Assembly (NCBI RefSeq): GCF_001310815.1
Contig: NZ_BAZK01000025.1
Span: 1-64,000 of the forward strand
Source of the DNA: Pseudovibrio denitrificans JCM 12308
Lineage (GTDB): Bacteria; Pseudomonadota; Alphaproteobacteria; Rhizobiales; Stappiaceae
DNA length: 64,000 nucleotides
Reading direction: 5' to 3'
Below are positions 55,086-62,696 of the stretch, one piece after another. Made by a program: the position numbers and the translations under genes. The notes under the pieces are model-generated. The model saw only the letters and a program-made list of their open reading frames with translations, was not told where the DNA came from and searched no databases. The stretch's first letter is position 1, and every line of letters starts with the position of its first letter.

Positions 55086-56096
55086 TCAAATAGTTACAGT
55101 AACCTTAGAAAGTGTTTCCGGTTGGTCTGGATCCAGACCCAACTGGAGAGCAATTTCCAAAATCACTGGGTACAATGCACGCAGCAGCATGGCGGAGCTT
55201 GCTGCGGGAGTAAGGCCCTGCGCACCAACGGTTTCTGGTGTCAGGCGGAAAACATTTGCGCCGACGGAGCGGAACCGCTCTTCGGCCAAGCTCAGGCTCT
55301 GGTTGCTGACCTCTTCTCCCGTATCCAAAATGAGGACACAGAGCGGTTTGGTGGCCAGTTGCAGCGGACCGTGCAGCACCTCCGCCGCGGAGTATGCCTC
55401 GGCATGAATAGCTGTGGTTTCCTTCAGCTTCAGCGCCATTTCATGGGCAGCACCGAACCCGCATCCGCGTCCGATGACATAGACGTGGGGCGTGGATTTC
55501 ACGGCCTCGATGATCTGATCAGCCTGCTCTAACTTGGCATCAGCGCTGGCCAGCATGGCTTTCGCTGCAGCTTCACAGGCTTTGGCATAATCCGGTTTGA
55601 GCGCTGCCAGAAGAGCCATTCCGGCGGCGATGGTGCAGATCACTGTTTTGGTGGCAGGAACGGCTTGTTCCAGCCCTGCTTTGATATCGACAAAGGCATC
55701 CGCTTCGGCTGCCAGCGGAGAGCCGGGTGTGTTGGTAATGGCGAGTGTTTTACCGCCCGCATTCTTGAACCCGATTGCAGCGCTGATCAGATCTTTACTT
55801 CCCCCGGATTGAGAGAAAATAAGCGCGCCAGCATTGCCCAGCTGCAATCCATTCCCCAGGCTGAATACAGAGGGCGGCAAGGTTGTTACCGGCTTTTGCA
55901 GTTCAGCCATCAGTTCATAGGAGATCAGGTTGGCGGCAGCGTCTGAGCTTCCACGCGCAATGGTGTAAAACGCGTCGAGCTTGTCCAGTGTTGCTGCTTT
56001 GACACTTGCTGAAAGGTCCTGAAGCACGCCTTCAGCAAATGCCGGAATTGCCTGATCGATCTCAGCACGCATGTACGCGCCGGGGAGTTTGGTCAC
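55086..56096 (-). CDS. SIS-domain hexosamine-phosphate isomerase/deaminase (NagB-II-like)
   Basis: A 336-residue protein of the GlmS-C/NagB-II type with two SIS domains: IARGSSDAAANLISYELMAEL, LIFSQSGGSKDLISAAIGFK, VIGRGCGFGAAHEMALKLKETT and AEVLHGPLQLATKP. It lacks the glutaminase domain of GlmS. NagB-II converts glucosamine-6-phosphate to fructose-6-phosphate. The start is a GTG at 56096 that overlaps the upstream stop (GTGA). Together with AgaS the operon could process both hexosamine epimers. Confidence 0.85.
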   Translation of the reverse strand: MTKLPGAYMRAEIDQAIPAFAEGVLQDLSASVKAATLDKLDAFYTIARGSSDAAANLISYELMAELQKPVTTLPPSVFSLGNGLQLGNAGALIFSQSGGSKDLISAAIGFKNAGGKTLAITNTPGSPLAAEADAFVDIKAGLEQAVPATKTVICTIAAGMALLAALKPDYAKACEAAAKAMLASADAKLEQADQIIEAVKSTPHVYVIGRGCGFGAAHEMALKLKETTAIHAEAYSAAEVLHGPLQLATKPLCVLILDTGEEVSNQSLSLAEERFRSVGANVFRLTPETVGAQGLTPAASSAMLLRALYPVILEIALQLGLDPDQPETLSKVTVTI

Positions 56097-57276
56097 TGTA
56101 TTGATTCCATCTTTTTTGTTGTTGCTGCGGTTCCCCGCAGGTCGAAACTGTCAAATTTTTCCCAATAGGAGGTCAGATCCACGACCTGACCGGTGGTGCG
56201 CGCCTGATCCAATGCCAGTGCGGCAACGCCTGCTTCCAGCGCGTCCACTACGGAAACTGGCAGGCTGTCCATTTCACCGCGCAAGTACGCGCAGAGGTCC
56301 TGACACATCATGTCGTCGGCACCGTAGTGTGCGCCGGGACGGTCAATGGACTTGGTGTAATCTTCGTCCACCAATGTGCCACGGGTATGGGCATCGGTGA
56401 CTTTCAGATAACCGCGCACGAAGTCGCCTTCCGCCATGCCTTTGGTGCCAATCACGCAGAACCGGCGGTGTTCGTCCGGCACGTTGATGTTGGTGTGGAA
56501 GGCCATGGTGGCGCCGCTCTCGTATTCGAGGATCGCCGTTTGGTGATCAACGATATCGCCATCGGAGAGGAACGGATCTTCCGCCGCTTCCCAGATGGAT
56601 TCCTTCACGTGATACACCTGCGTATCTGCATCTTTTGCCGGTGCATTGCTCGGAACAAAGGATTTTCTTCCGCCAAAGCTGGCAACGCGGGTTGGGCGTG
56701 AGCCGGTGACCATGTTGTAAATGTCGAGGTCGTGGCAGCATTTTTCCAGCATGAAGCCGCCGGAATATTTGGAATAGCGACGCCAATCCCGCATGAAGAA
56801 GGCACCGTGATAGGGCGCGATATGTTCGTTGGCTTCAATAGAAACCACATCACCGATCTGCCCCGCAGCCTGTGCTGCACGCAGATCTCTTGCGTGCTGG
56901 GCGTAGCGGAGGACCAGACCGATGAGCACCTGATCTGCCCCATGCTTTGAGAGCAGCTCTGCTAGTTCCATGGTTTCTTCCATGGAGATCACAACAGGCT
57001 TTTCAGCAAACATGCGGATGCCAGCTTCCAACCCCAGACGGATGTGCTCCAGATGCATGTGGTTTGGTGAGCTGACGAACAGCAGGTCCGCTTTCTCACC
57101 TGCCAACATTTCTTCCAGCGTGTCGTAAGGCTTGATGGCCTCGTGATTTTTGAGGCGTTCAATCTGGTGCGGCTTGGGGTCTACATAGGCCACCACTTCC
57201 GCTTCATCATATGTGCCTGCAGTCTTTCCAGAACGCTGACAGCCCGCAAACCCAAACCAACAACGATGATACGCAT
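56093..57276 (-). CDS. Gfo/Idh/MocA-family oxidoreductase, frameshifted near 57207
   Basis: NAD(P)-dependent sugar oxidoreductase of about 390 residues. The first 26 codons (MRIIVVGLGLRAVSVLERLQ) give the dinucleotide fold start; one lost base near 57207 then changes frame to YDEAEVVAYVDPKPHQIERLK. The main part has LFVSSPNHMHLEHIRLGLEAGIRMFAEKPVVIS (the EKP motif with catalytic Lys) and EKCCHDLDIYNMVTG (HD motif). In amino-sugar operons such enzymes often epimerise or oxidise the sugar; the step is unknown. The ATG at 57276 has GGAGAAAC upstream. Confidence 0.88.
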
Positions 57277-57285
57277 GTGTTTCTC

Positions 57286-58386
57286 CTATGCGAGTTCGAG
57301 CGCGCCAAGACGCTGCTGTGCAAGCCCATCTGCATCAAAGACGTAGGCATCTTCCGGCTTGACGTTGAGTTTAATGGTTGTGCCTTCCGGTATTTCCGCC
57401 ATACCCGGCAGCGAGGCGCAGAAAGCGTTGTCGCCATTGACTTTGCCATAGGCGATGGAATGGGCACCGAGGCGCTCCAGTACTTCCACGTGCATGGCGA
57501 TTGGGCCATTGTCATCCAGCTGCATATGTTCAGGGCGGATGCCGATTTCGACATTGTCACCTGCTTTGATGTTCTGACATGCAACAGGCAGGCTCATGAG
57601 GCCGCCGTCTTGTAGCTGCACGTGCAGCAGGCGGTCTTCGACACGGCTGACCATGGCAGACACGAAGTTCATTTTGGGATGGCCGATGAAGCCTGCCACG
57701 AACTTGTTGCGCGGGTGCAGATAGAGATCCATCGGGGTGCCGCACTGCTCCACCACACCACCGTTGAGCACCACGATACGGTCAGCCATGGTCATGGCTT
57801 CTACTTGATCGTGGGTCACGTAAATCATTGTGGTGTCGAGGCTTTTGTGGAGCTTGGAGAGTTCCACGCGCATGTCCCCGCGCAGCGCTGCATCAAGGTT
57901 TGAGAGCGGCTCGTCGAATAGGAACACTTTTGGATTACGAACGATAGACCGGCCAATGGCAACACGCTGGCGCTGACCACCGGAGAGCTGGCCGGGCTTA
58001 TGCTCCAGGCGCTCTTCCAGCTGCAGAATGGCAGCGGCTTTATGGACACGGTCCTTGATCTCGTCTTCCGGGCGTTTAGCAACACGCAGCGGGAAGGCGA
58101 TGTTTTCAAAAACTGAGAGGTGAGGATAGAGCGCGTAGCTCTGGAACACCATGGAGATTCCGCGATCAATGGGGTGGTCGTCGGAAACATCTTTGCCATC
58201 AATGATGATGGAGCCTTCGGAAGCTATTTCCAAACCTGCCACGATGCGCAACAAAGTTGTTTTTCCGCAGCCAGAGGGGCCAACGAAGACGACGAACTCC
58301 TTGTCCTCAATGGACAGGTTGACGTCCTTCAATACGGTTGTTGGTCCAAATGATTTTACGATGTTTTGTAGCTGAAGCGTGGCCAT
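57286..58386 (-). CDS. Sugar ABC transporter ATPase (UgpC/MalK type)
   Basis: ATPase of the sugar importer, 366 aa. Walker A VFVGPSGCGKTTLLR (about residue 34), Q-loop VFQSYALYPHL, signature LSGGQRQRVAIGR, Walker B VFLFDEPLSNLDAALR, H-loop YVTHDQVEAM, then the C-terminal TOBE part (EIGIRPEHM...). It lies 9 bases from the oxidoreductase gene downstream and after the REP element that follows the binding-protein gene. Substrate is inferred from the operon: N-acetylated hexosamine or an oligomer. Confidence 0.92.
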   Translation of the reverse strand: MATLQLQNIVKSFGPTTVLKDVNLSIEDKEFVVFVGPSGCGKTTLLRIVAGLEIASEGSIIIDGKDVSDDHPIDRGISMVFQSYALYPHLSVFENIAFPLRVAKRPEDEIKDRVHKAAAILQLEERLEHKPGQLSGGQRQRVAIGRSIVRNPKVFLFDEPLSNLDAALRGDMRVELSKLHKSLDTTMIYVTHDQVEAMTMADRIVVLNGGVVEQCGTPMDLYLHPRNKFVAGFIGHPKMNFVSAMVSRVEDRLLHVQLQDGGLMSLPVACQNIKAGDNVEIGIRPEHMQLDDNGPIAMHVEVLERLGAHSIAYGKVNGDNAFCASLPGMAEIPEGTTIKLNVKPEDAYVFDADGLAQQRLGALELA

Positions 58387-58465
58387 AATATTCGTCTTCT
58401 CGCGCTTGATAACGGGGAGAGGCTGCGGGCAGCCTCTCCGGGTTTTGCATCGAATAGTCAGTGCC

Positions 58466-58510
58466 GCGTATTCTTTTCCGAAAACCGGCGTCCACTTTTC
58501 GGGAATACGC
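58466..58510. repeat. REP-like palindrome, copy D
   Basis: A 45-base element with arms GCGTATTC / GAATACGC and core TTTTCCGAAAACCGG...CTTTTCGG, abutting the binding-protein stop codon. Placed inside the operon after a binding-protein gene, it could form an mRNA-protecting hairpin. Confidence 0.75.
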
Positions 58511-59731
58511 TTACTTGAACTCTTCGAGTTCTTCAGCGGCGATTGCCACCAGGTTTTCAGCAGTATCGTCCTTCAGGATGATGCCCTGAATCATGGAGTT
58601 GATGGTTGTCTGCATCGCTTTGTAATCAACAAAGAGAGGCTCCGGACCACCGGTTGGGATGGAGTCTACGAAGACCGCCCAGTATGGATCGTCCTTGTAG
58701 AATGGCTTTTCCCAGCCAAGCTCTTCGTACTTGAGGATTGGTGTCAGACCCCAACCGTCCGGGCTGTCCAGCGTGTACTGAGATTCACCGGAGGTCATCA
58801 TGCGTGCGAATTCCATTGCCAGTTCTTCATGGCCGGAGCCTTTGAACACTGCGAGGGAGTCGGTGATCAGAAGCGTACCGCTCACACCGTTTGGACCAGC
58901 TGGGATCGGCGCAACCTTGGTGGTGATGCCTTCTTTATGCTGACCGCGCGCCCATGGACCGTCGATGTACATGCCAACTTTGTTGTCGTTGAACAGATCC
59001 CGGACCTGCGTACGCTCAAATGCAGTCGGACCATCCTGTGCAACGTCTACCAGCTTGCCGTAGAACTTCAGAGTTTCCAAAGTGTTCTGGGAGTTCAGCG
59101 TGATTTCGTTGGTGGATGGATCGATCACCTGACCACCATTGGAATACAGGTAGTTCAGGAACTGGTGCATGGTGTTGTCGAAGTCTTTACCGGCCAGACC
59201 GACACCTGCTTTACCAGTTTTGTCCTTGATCGCCTTTGCAGCGGTGTACATCTCGTCCCAGGTCTTTGGTGCTTCACAAGCAAGACCGGCTTCCTCGAAG
59301 ATGTCACAGTTCAGGAACAGACCCTTGGTGGAAAATGCCCGTGGGAAGCCCCAGAACTTGTCGCGATAGCTCACGGTGTTCAGCACGCCCGGCTGATAGG
59401 CTTTCTGCTGATCTTCAGAGATCTTCACGTCAACAACCAGATTGTTGTCTGCCAGCTGCTTGAGTGTGCGCGAGCCCATGTAAGATACGGATGGCGGGCT
59501 GCCAGCGGATGCAAGCTTCAGAGACTTATCCTGACAGGTGCCCCATGGAAGGCTTTCCATGTTGACGGTGTTGCCCGGGAATTTTTCCTCAAACGCTGCG
59601 ATAACCTTGCGATCCTGATCCAAGCCGTTGTCCCCACAACGGATGAAGTGCAGTTCTGCTGATTGTGCAGCTGATGCGCCCATTAGTGCGGCTGCGCTTG
59701 CAGCCATTGCGAATAGCAGTTTAGTCCTCAT
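58511..59731 (-). CDS. Sugar ABC transporter periplasmic binding protein (family 1)
   Basis: Periplasmic carbohydrate-binding protein of 406 aa. A signal peptide (MRTKLLFAMAASAAALMGAS, cleavage near AQSA-EL) leads a family 1 fold: VIAAFEEKFPGNTVNMESLPWG, PPSVSYMGSRTLKQLADNN, FWGFPRAFSTKGLFLNCDIFEEAG, KTWDEMYTAAKAIKD and KVGMYIDGPWA. Many aromatic residues are in sugar-binding positions. A REP element follows the stop codon. The ligand is inferred to be an N-acetylhexosamine or a chitin- or mucin-type oligomer. Confidence 0.92.
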   Translation of the reverse strand: MRTKLLFAMAASAAALMGASAAQSAELHFIRCGDNGLDQDRKVIAAFEEKFPGNTVNMESLPWGTCQDKSLKLASAGSPPSVSYMGSRTLKQLADNNLVVDVKISEDQQKAYQPGVLNTVSYRDKFWGFPRAFSTKGLFLNCDIFEEAGLACEAPKTWDEMYTAAKAIKDKTGKAGVGLAGKDFDNTMHQFLNYLYSNGGQVIDPSTNEITLNSQNTLETLKFYGKLVDVAQDGPTAFERTQVRDLFNDNKVGMYIDGPWARGQHKEGITTKVAPIPAGPNGVSGTLLITDSLAVFKGSGHEELAMEFARMMTSGESQYTLDSPDGWGLTPILKYEELGWEKPFYKDDPYWAVFVDSIPTGGPEPLFVDYKAMQTTINSMIQGIILKDDTAENLVAIAAEELEEFK

Positions 59732-59769
59732 GGTTTCTCCTCCCAGTAACCAATGCTATTTTGAAAATG

Positions 59770-60610
59770 TCACTCCTTGATCGCACCAGCTGTGAGGCCG
59801 GCCACCAAGTAGCGTTGTAAAAATAAGAAAATTACGAGTACGGGCAGTATTCCAACAATGCTTGCTGCCATCATCTGGTTCCATTTGACTGACTGGTAGC
59901 CAATGAACTCGAGGATGCCCGCTGGCAGAGGCATAAACTCCTTGACGCTGTTAAAGGTGATCGCGAACAGGAACTGCTGTGCGTAGGCTGACAGGAACAC
60001 AGCCACACCCACCACGATGAGACCGGGAACGGCCAGTGGCAGAACCACACGGCGCAGGGTGTACAGACGGCTGGCACCATCCATGAAGCTGCTTCTTCCA
60101 GTTCGCGCGGGATTTTTTCCAGATAGGATTTAAGAAGCCAGATGCCCATTGGCAGCAGGAAGCTGCGCCCGGAACGATCATGGCAAAATAGGTGTTCAGC
60201 AGACCGTAGTTTCTCAGGAGCTTGTACAGCGGAATAAGCAGAACCGCGCCGGAGAACATGTTGACCGCCAGAAAGATGCCAAGGCTGACAGACTTGCCTT
60301 TGAAGTCGAACCGGGCATAGGCGTAGGCGGCTGGAATGATGAACGCCAGGGACAGAGCTGTCACAGAGAGTGAGATCAGCATGCTGTTTGCGATGTAACG
60401 CGGCAGCATTGGCACTGTCTCCCACATCTGGGAGTAGGCTCTGAACGAGAAGTCATCTGACCAGAACTGATAAGGCGAGCGGAACAGGTGCTCCAGTGGC
60501 CGCAGTGAGGTCATGAACATTTCGAAGAACGGCAACAGAATGAAGCCGAGGAAAATCGCCACGCAGAAGTAGAGAAATACTTTATGTGGCAGCGAGTAAC
60601 GATCCATCAT
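59770..60610 (-). CDS. Sugar ABC transporter permease, MalG type, two frameshifts (near 60164 and 60082)
   Basis: Six-span permease. Frame one: VFLYFCVAIFLGFILLPFFEMFMTSLRP to TYFAMIVPGAA; frame two: FLLPMGIWLLKSYLEKIPRELEEAA; frame three: MDGASRLYTLRRVVLPLAVPGLIVVG, the EAA loop, to the stop. Both breaks are cured by TT to TTT in GCTTC, giving GAAFLLPMGIW and EEAAFMDGAS and a normal 281-residue protein. The ATG at 60610 overlaps the end region of the upstream permease. Confidence 0.9.
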
Positions 60611-60611
60611 T

Positions 60612-61577
60612 TTAGGCTGCCTCGAAACGTTTTTTGATCTGGTGAAGCGCAAACAGGTAGACCAGTGAGAACACGCTGAGCAGTGTCACCACGATCACAG
60701 CACGTGCAGCACCCTGCCCGAACTTGAAGTTTGCGATGGCCATTTTGTAGGTGTCGATGATCAGCGTTGTGGTTGCGCTGCGTGGTCCGCCTTCGGTCAA
60801 AATCCAGATGATTTCGAAGGAGTTGAAGGTCCAGATCACGGAAAGGATCGACATGGTGATGATCACCGGCAGGATTTGCGGAATGGTGATGCGGCGGAAG
60901 CGATACCAACGGGATGCCCCATCCACGTAAGCAGCTTCATACAGATCACGCGGCACGCCCTGCATGGCTGCCAGCATGAAGATGGTCACCATTGGCAGAC
61001 CAACCCAGACATCGGTGATCACAGCGGAATAGAACGCACTGTTTTTGTAGGCCAGGAACTCGAATGGTCCATCCAGCACGCCAACATACTGCAGCACACC
61101 GGAGATGATGCCAAAGTGGCCGTTGTAGAGCCACAGCCAGCCGAAACAGCCAATTGCGACCGGCACGATCCATGGTGGCATGACCAGCATGCGGAACAAT
61201 GCCCGACCTGGGATCGCCGCATTGAGCAGCGTTGCACCGATCAGACCAAAAATGATTTTGAATGAGACAGACAGGAACATCCAATAGAACGTTCTGGAAA
61301 TCGTCTGACTGAATTTGCGACTGCTGAGCAGCTTTTCGTAGTTGGCGGTGCCGATGTAAGCCTCACCGCCAATGTTGGCGTTGGTGAAGGACAAGCGGAT
61401 TGTCTCAACCAGCGGCCATGCCACGATAAGGATCAGATAAATTGCTGCCGGAGCAATCAAAAGCCATGCAAAGGTTGCTTCTGAGCGGAAGACCCGCTTG
61501 AGCACACCCTGTTTTGTTTTTCCCGAACCGCTGCGCTCGCCCTGATAAGGCAGCAGGTCCCCAGACGCATGTGTCAT
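60612..61577 (-). CDS. Sugar ABC transporter permease, MalF type
   Basis: Six-span permease of 321 aa and the first gene of the amino-sugar operon. FAWLLIAPAAIYLILIVAWPLVETIRLSF is the first span and the EAA loop is AAMQGVPRDLYEAAYVDGASRWYRFRRITIPQI. It ends one base before the MalG-type gene starts. The promoter lies between it and gntR, where the GGTAT repeats are found. Confidence 0.92.
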   Translation of the reverse strand: MTHASGDLLPYQGERSGSGKTKQGVLKRVFRSEATFAWLLIAPAAIYLILIVAWPLVETIRLSFTNANIGGEAYIGTANYEKLLSSRKFSQTISRTFYWMFLSVSFKIIFGLIGATLLNAAIPGRALFRMLVMPPWIVPVAIGCFGWLWLYNGHFGIISGVLQYVGVLDGPFEFLAYKNSAFYSAVITDVWVGLPMVTIFMLAAMQGVPRDLYEAAYVDGASRWYRFRRITIPQILPVIITMSILSVIWTFNSFEIIWILTEGGPRSATTTLIIDTYKMAIANFKFGQGAARAVIVVTLLSVFSLVYLFALHQIKKRFEAA

Positions 61578-61801
61578 GCGCTCTCCCCAATTCCCAAAGG
61601 TGATCGGTTGTACCTCGCCGCTTGCGTCTTGTTATCGCCAGGGAGACGAACTGCGTGTTTATTTGCGAGTTGCCAAAATAATACCAAAACAAATCCATTT
61701 GTCTACCATTTCACTACCTCCTGTGAAATATTTCTGATTAACGCCAAAAAAGCCCTAGATTTCAGGGAAATCGGGCGGGGAAAAGCCTCGATGTTTTCAT
61801 T

Positions 61802-61858
61802 GGTATTCTATCGGTATTGTTTTGCATTGGTATCGAAAAGGTATTATAGGTAATACGG
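61802..61858. promoter_or_regulatory. GntR-type operator region with repeated GGTAT
   Basis: GGTAT occurs at 61802, 61813, 61829 and 61840, that is two pairs with 11-base spacing, repeated with a 27-base period (one exact direct-repeat array of pairs). The last overlaps a perfect palindrome GTATTA-TAGG-TAATAC (61841-61856). It ends 8 bases before the gntR start codon. ATACC at 61681 is the same word on the other strand. This is the natural site for the regulator to bind both its own and the operon promoter. Confidence 0.6.
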
Positions 61859-61865
61859 ATTCATC

Positions 61866-62648
61866 ATGAAGACGAGCAGAATGAGCGCACAAGAAGACAC
61901 CCATACCGATCTGTTCTCAACGACATCCTGGCAGCAAAGGAGTGGCGGTCCACGCTACTTGCAGCTGTACCGGCACCTTGAATCCGCCATTAAAGATGGA
62001 CGGTTAGCGGCAGCGACGACGCTGCCAGCCGAGCGGGAGTTGGCGACACTGACCGGGCTGTCCCGCGTGACGATTCGCAAAGCGATTTCGCAGCTGGTGG
62101 TGGATGGTTTAGTGATTCAGCGTCGGGGCTCCGGTTCCTATGTGGCACCTCAGATGAAGCGTATGGAGCAGTCTCTTTCTGCACTGACCAGCTTTACCGA
62201 GGACATGCAGCGGCGCGGGAAAACATCGTCTTCCGAAACCCTGTCCTGCGGTATCTACCTGCCTTCGCCAGAAGAGATTGTTGCGCTTGGCCTTCCTTCT
62301 GATGGGCAGGTTTCGCGGATTACCCGTTTGCGCCGTGCTGATGGTATCCCTCTGGCGATCGAGACCAGTTCGCTCTCGACAGAGTTTGTTCCTGATCCAT
62401 CGCGGATTGAAACCTCACTCTATGAGAAATTGTCTTTGGAAGGCATGCGCCCGTCCCGCGCGATCCAGCGTATTTCTGCCTGCAAACTCACCGAGGAACA
62501 GGCAGCTTTGCTTGAGGTTTCTGAGGGCGATGCGGCGCTTTACATCGACCGCACAGCGTACCTGCCCAGCGGGCGGGTGATTGAGCTGACCACGGGCGTT
62601 TATCGCGGCGATATCTATGATTTTGTTGCTGAATTGCGCAACGCTTAA
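61866..62648 (+). CDS. GntR-family (HutC/UTRA) transcriptional regulator
   Basis: Repressor of 260 aa. The N-terminal winged helix is LYRHLESAIKDGRLAAATTLPAERELATLTGLSRVTIRKAISQLVVDG, with the RRGSGSYV wing; the C-terminal UTRA domain (from about residue 110) binds a small effector, probably a hexosamine phosphate as in NagR and DasR. It is divergent from the transport-catabolism operon and 288 bases away, with the GGTAT array between. Control of the operon is inferred. Confidence 0.92.
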   Translation: MKTSRMSAQEDTHTDLFSTTSWQQRSGGPRYLQLYRHLESAIKDGRLAAATTLPAERELATLTGLSRVTIRKAISQLVVDGLVIQRRGSGSYVAPQMKRMEQSLSALTSFTEDMQRRGKTSSSETLSCGIYLPSPEEIVALGLPSDGQVSRITRLRRADGIPLAIETSSLSTEFVPDPSRIETSLYEKLSLEGMRPSRAIQRISACKLTEEQAALLEVSEGDAALYIDRTAYLPSGRVIELTTGVYRGDIYDFVAELRNA

Positions 62649-62656
62649 GCTTTAGA

Positions 62657-62681
62657 AAAGACCCGCTGCCAAGGTTCGGAG
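62657..62681. terminator. Bidirectional terminator between gntR and GH20
   Basis: AAAAGACCCGCT...AGCGGGTCTTTTG, 8-10 base stem with A and T flanks, in the 48-base gap between convergent genes. Confidence 0.85.
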
Positions 62682-62696
62682 CGGGTCTTTTGTTGT

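Noticed and set aside
58379..59662. Long plus-strand reading of 427 codons opposite the sugar-binding protein
   Set aside because: It is antisense to a clear family 1 binding protein and has no family features; it reflects codon bias of the real gene.
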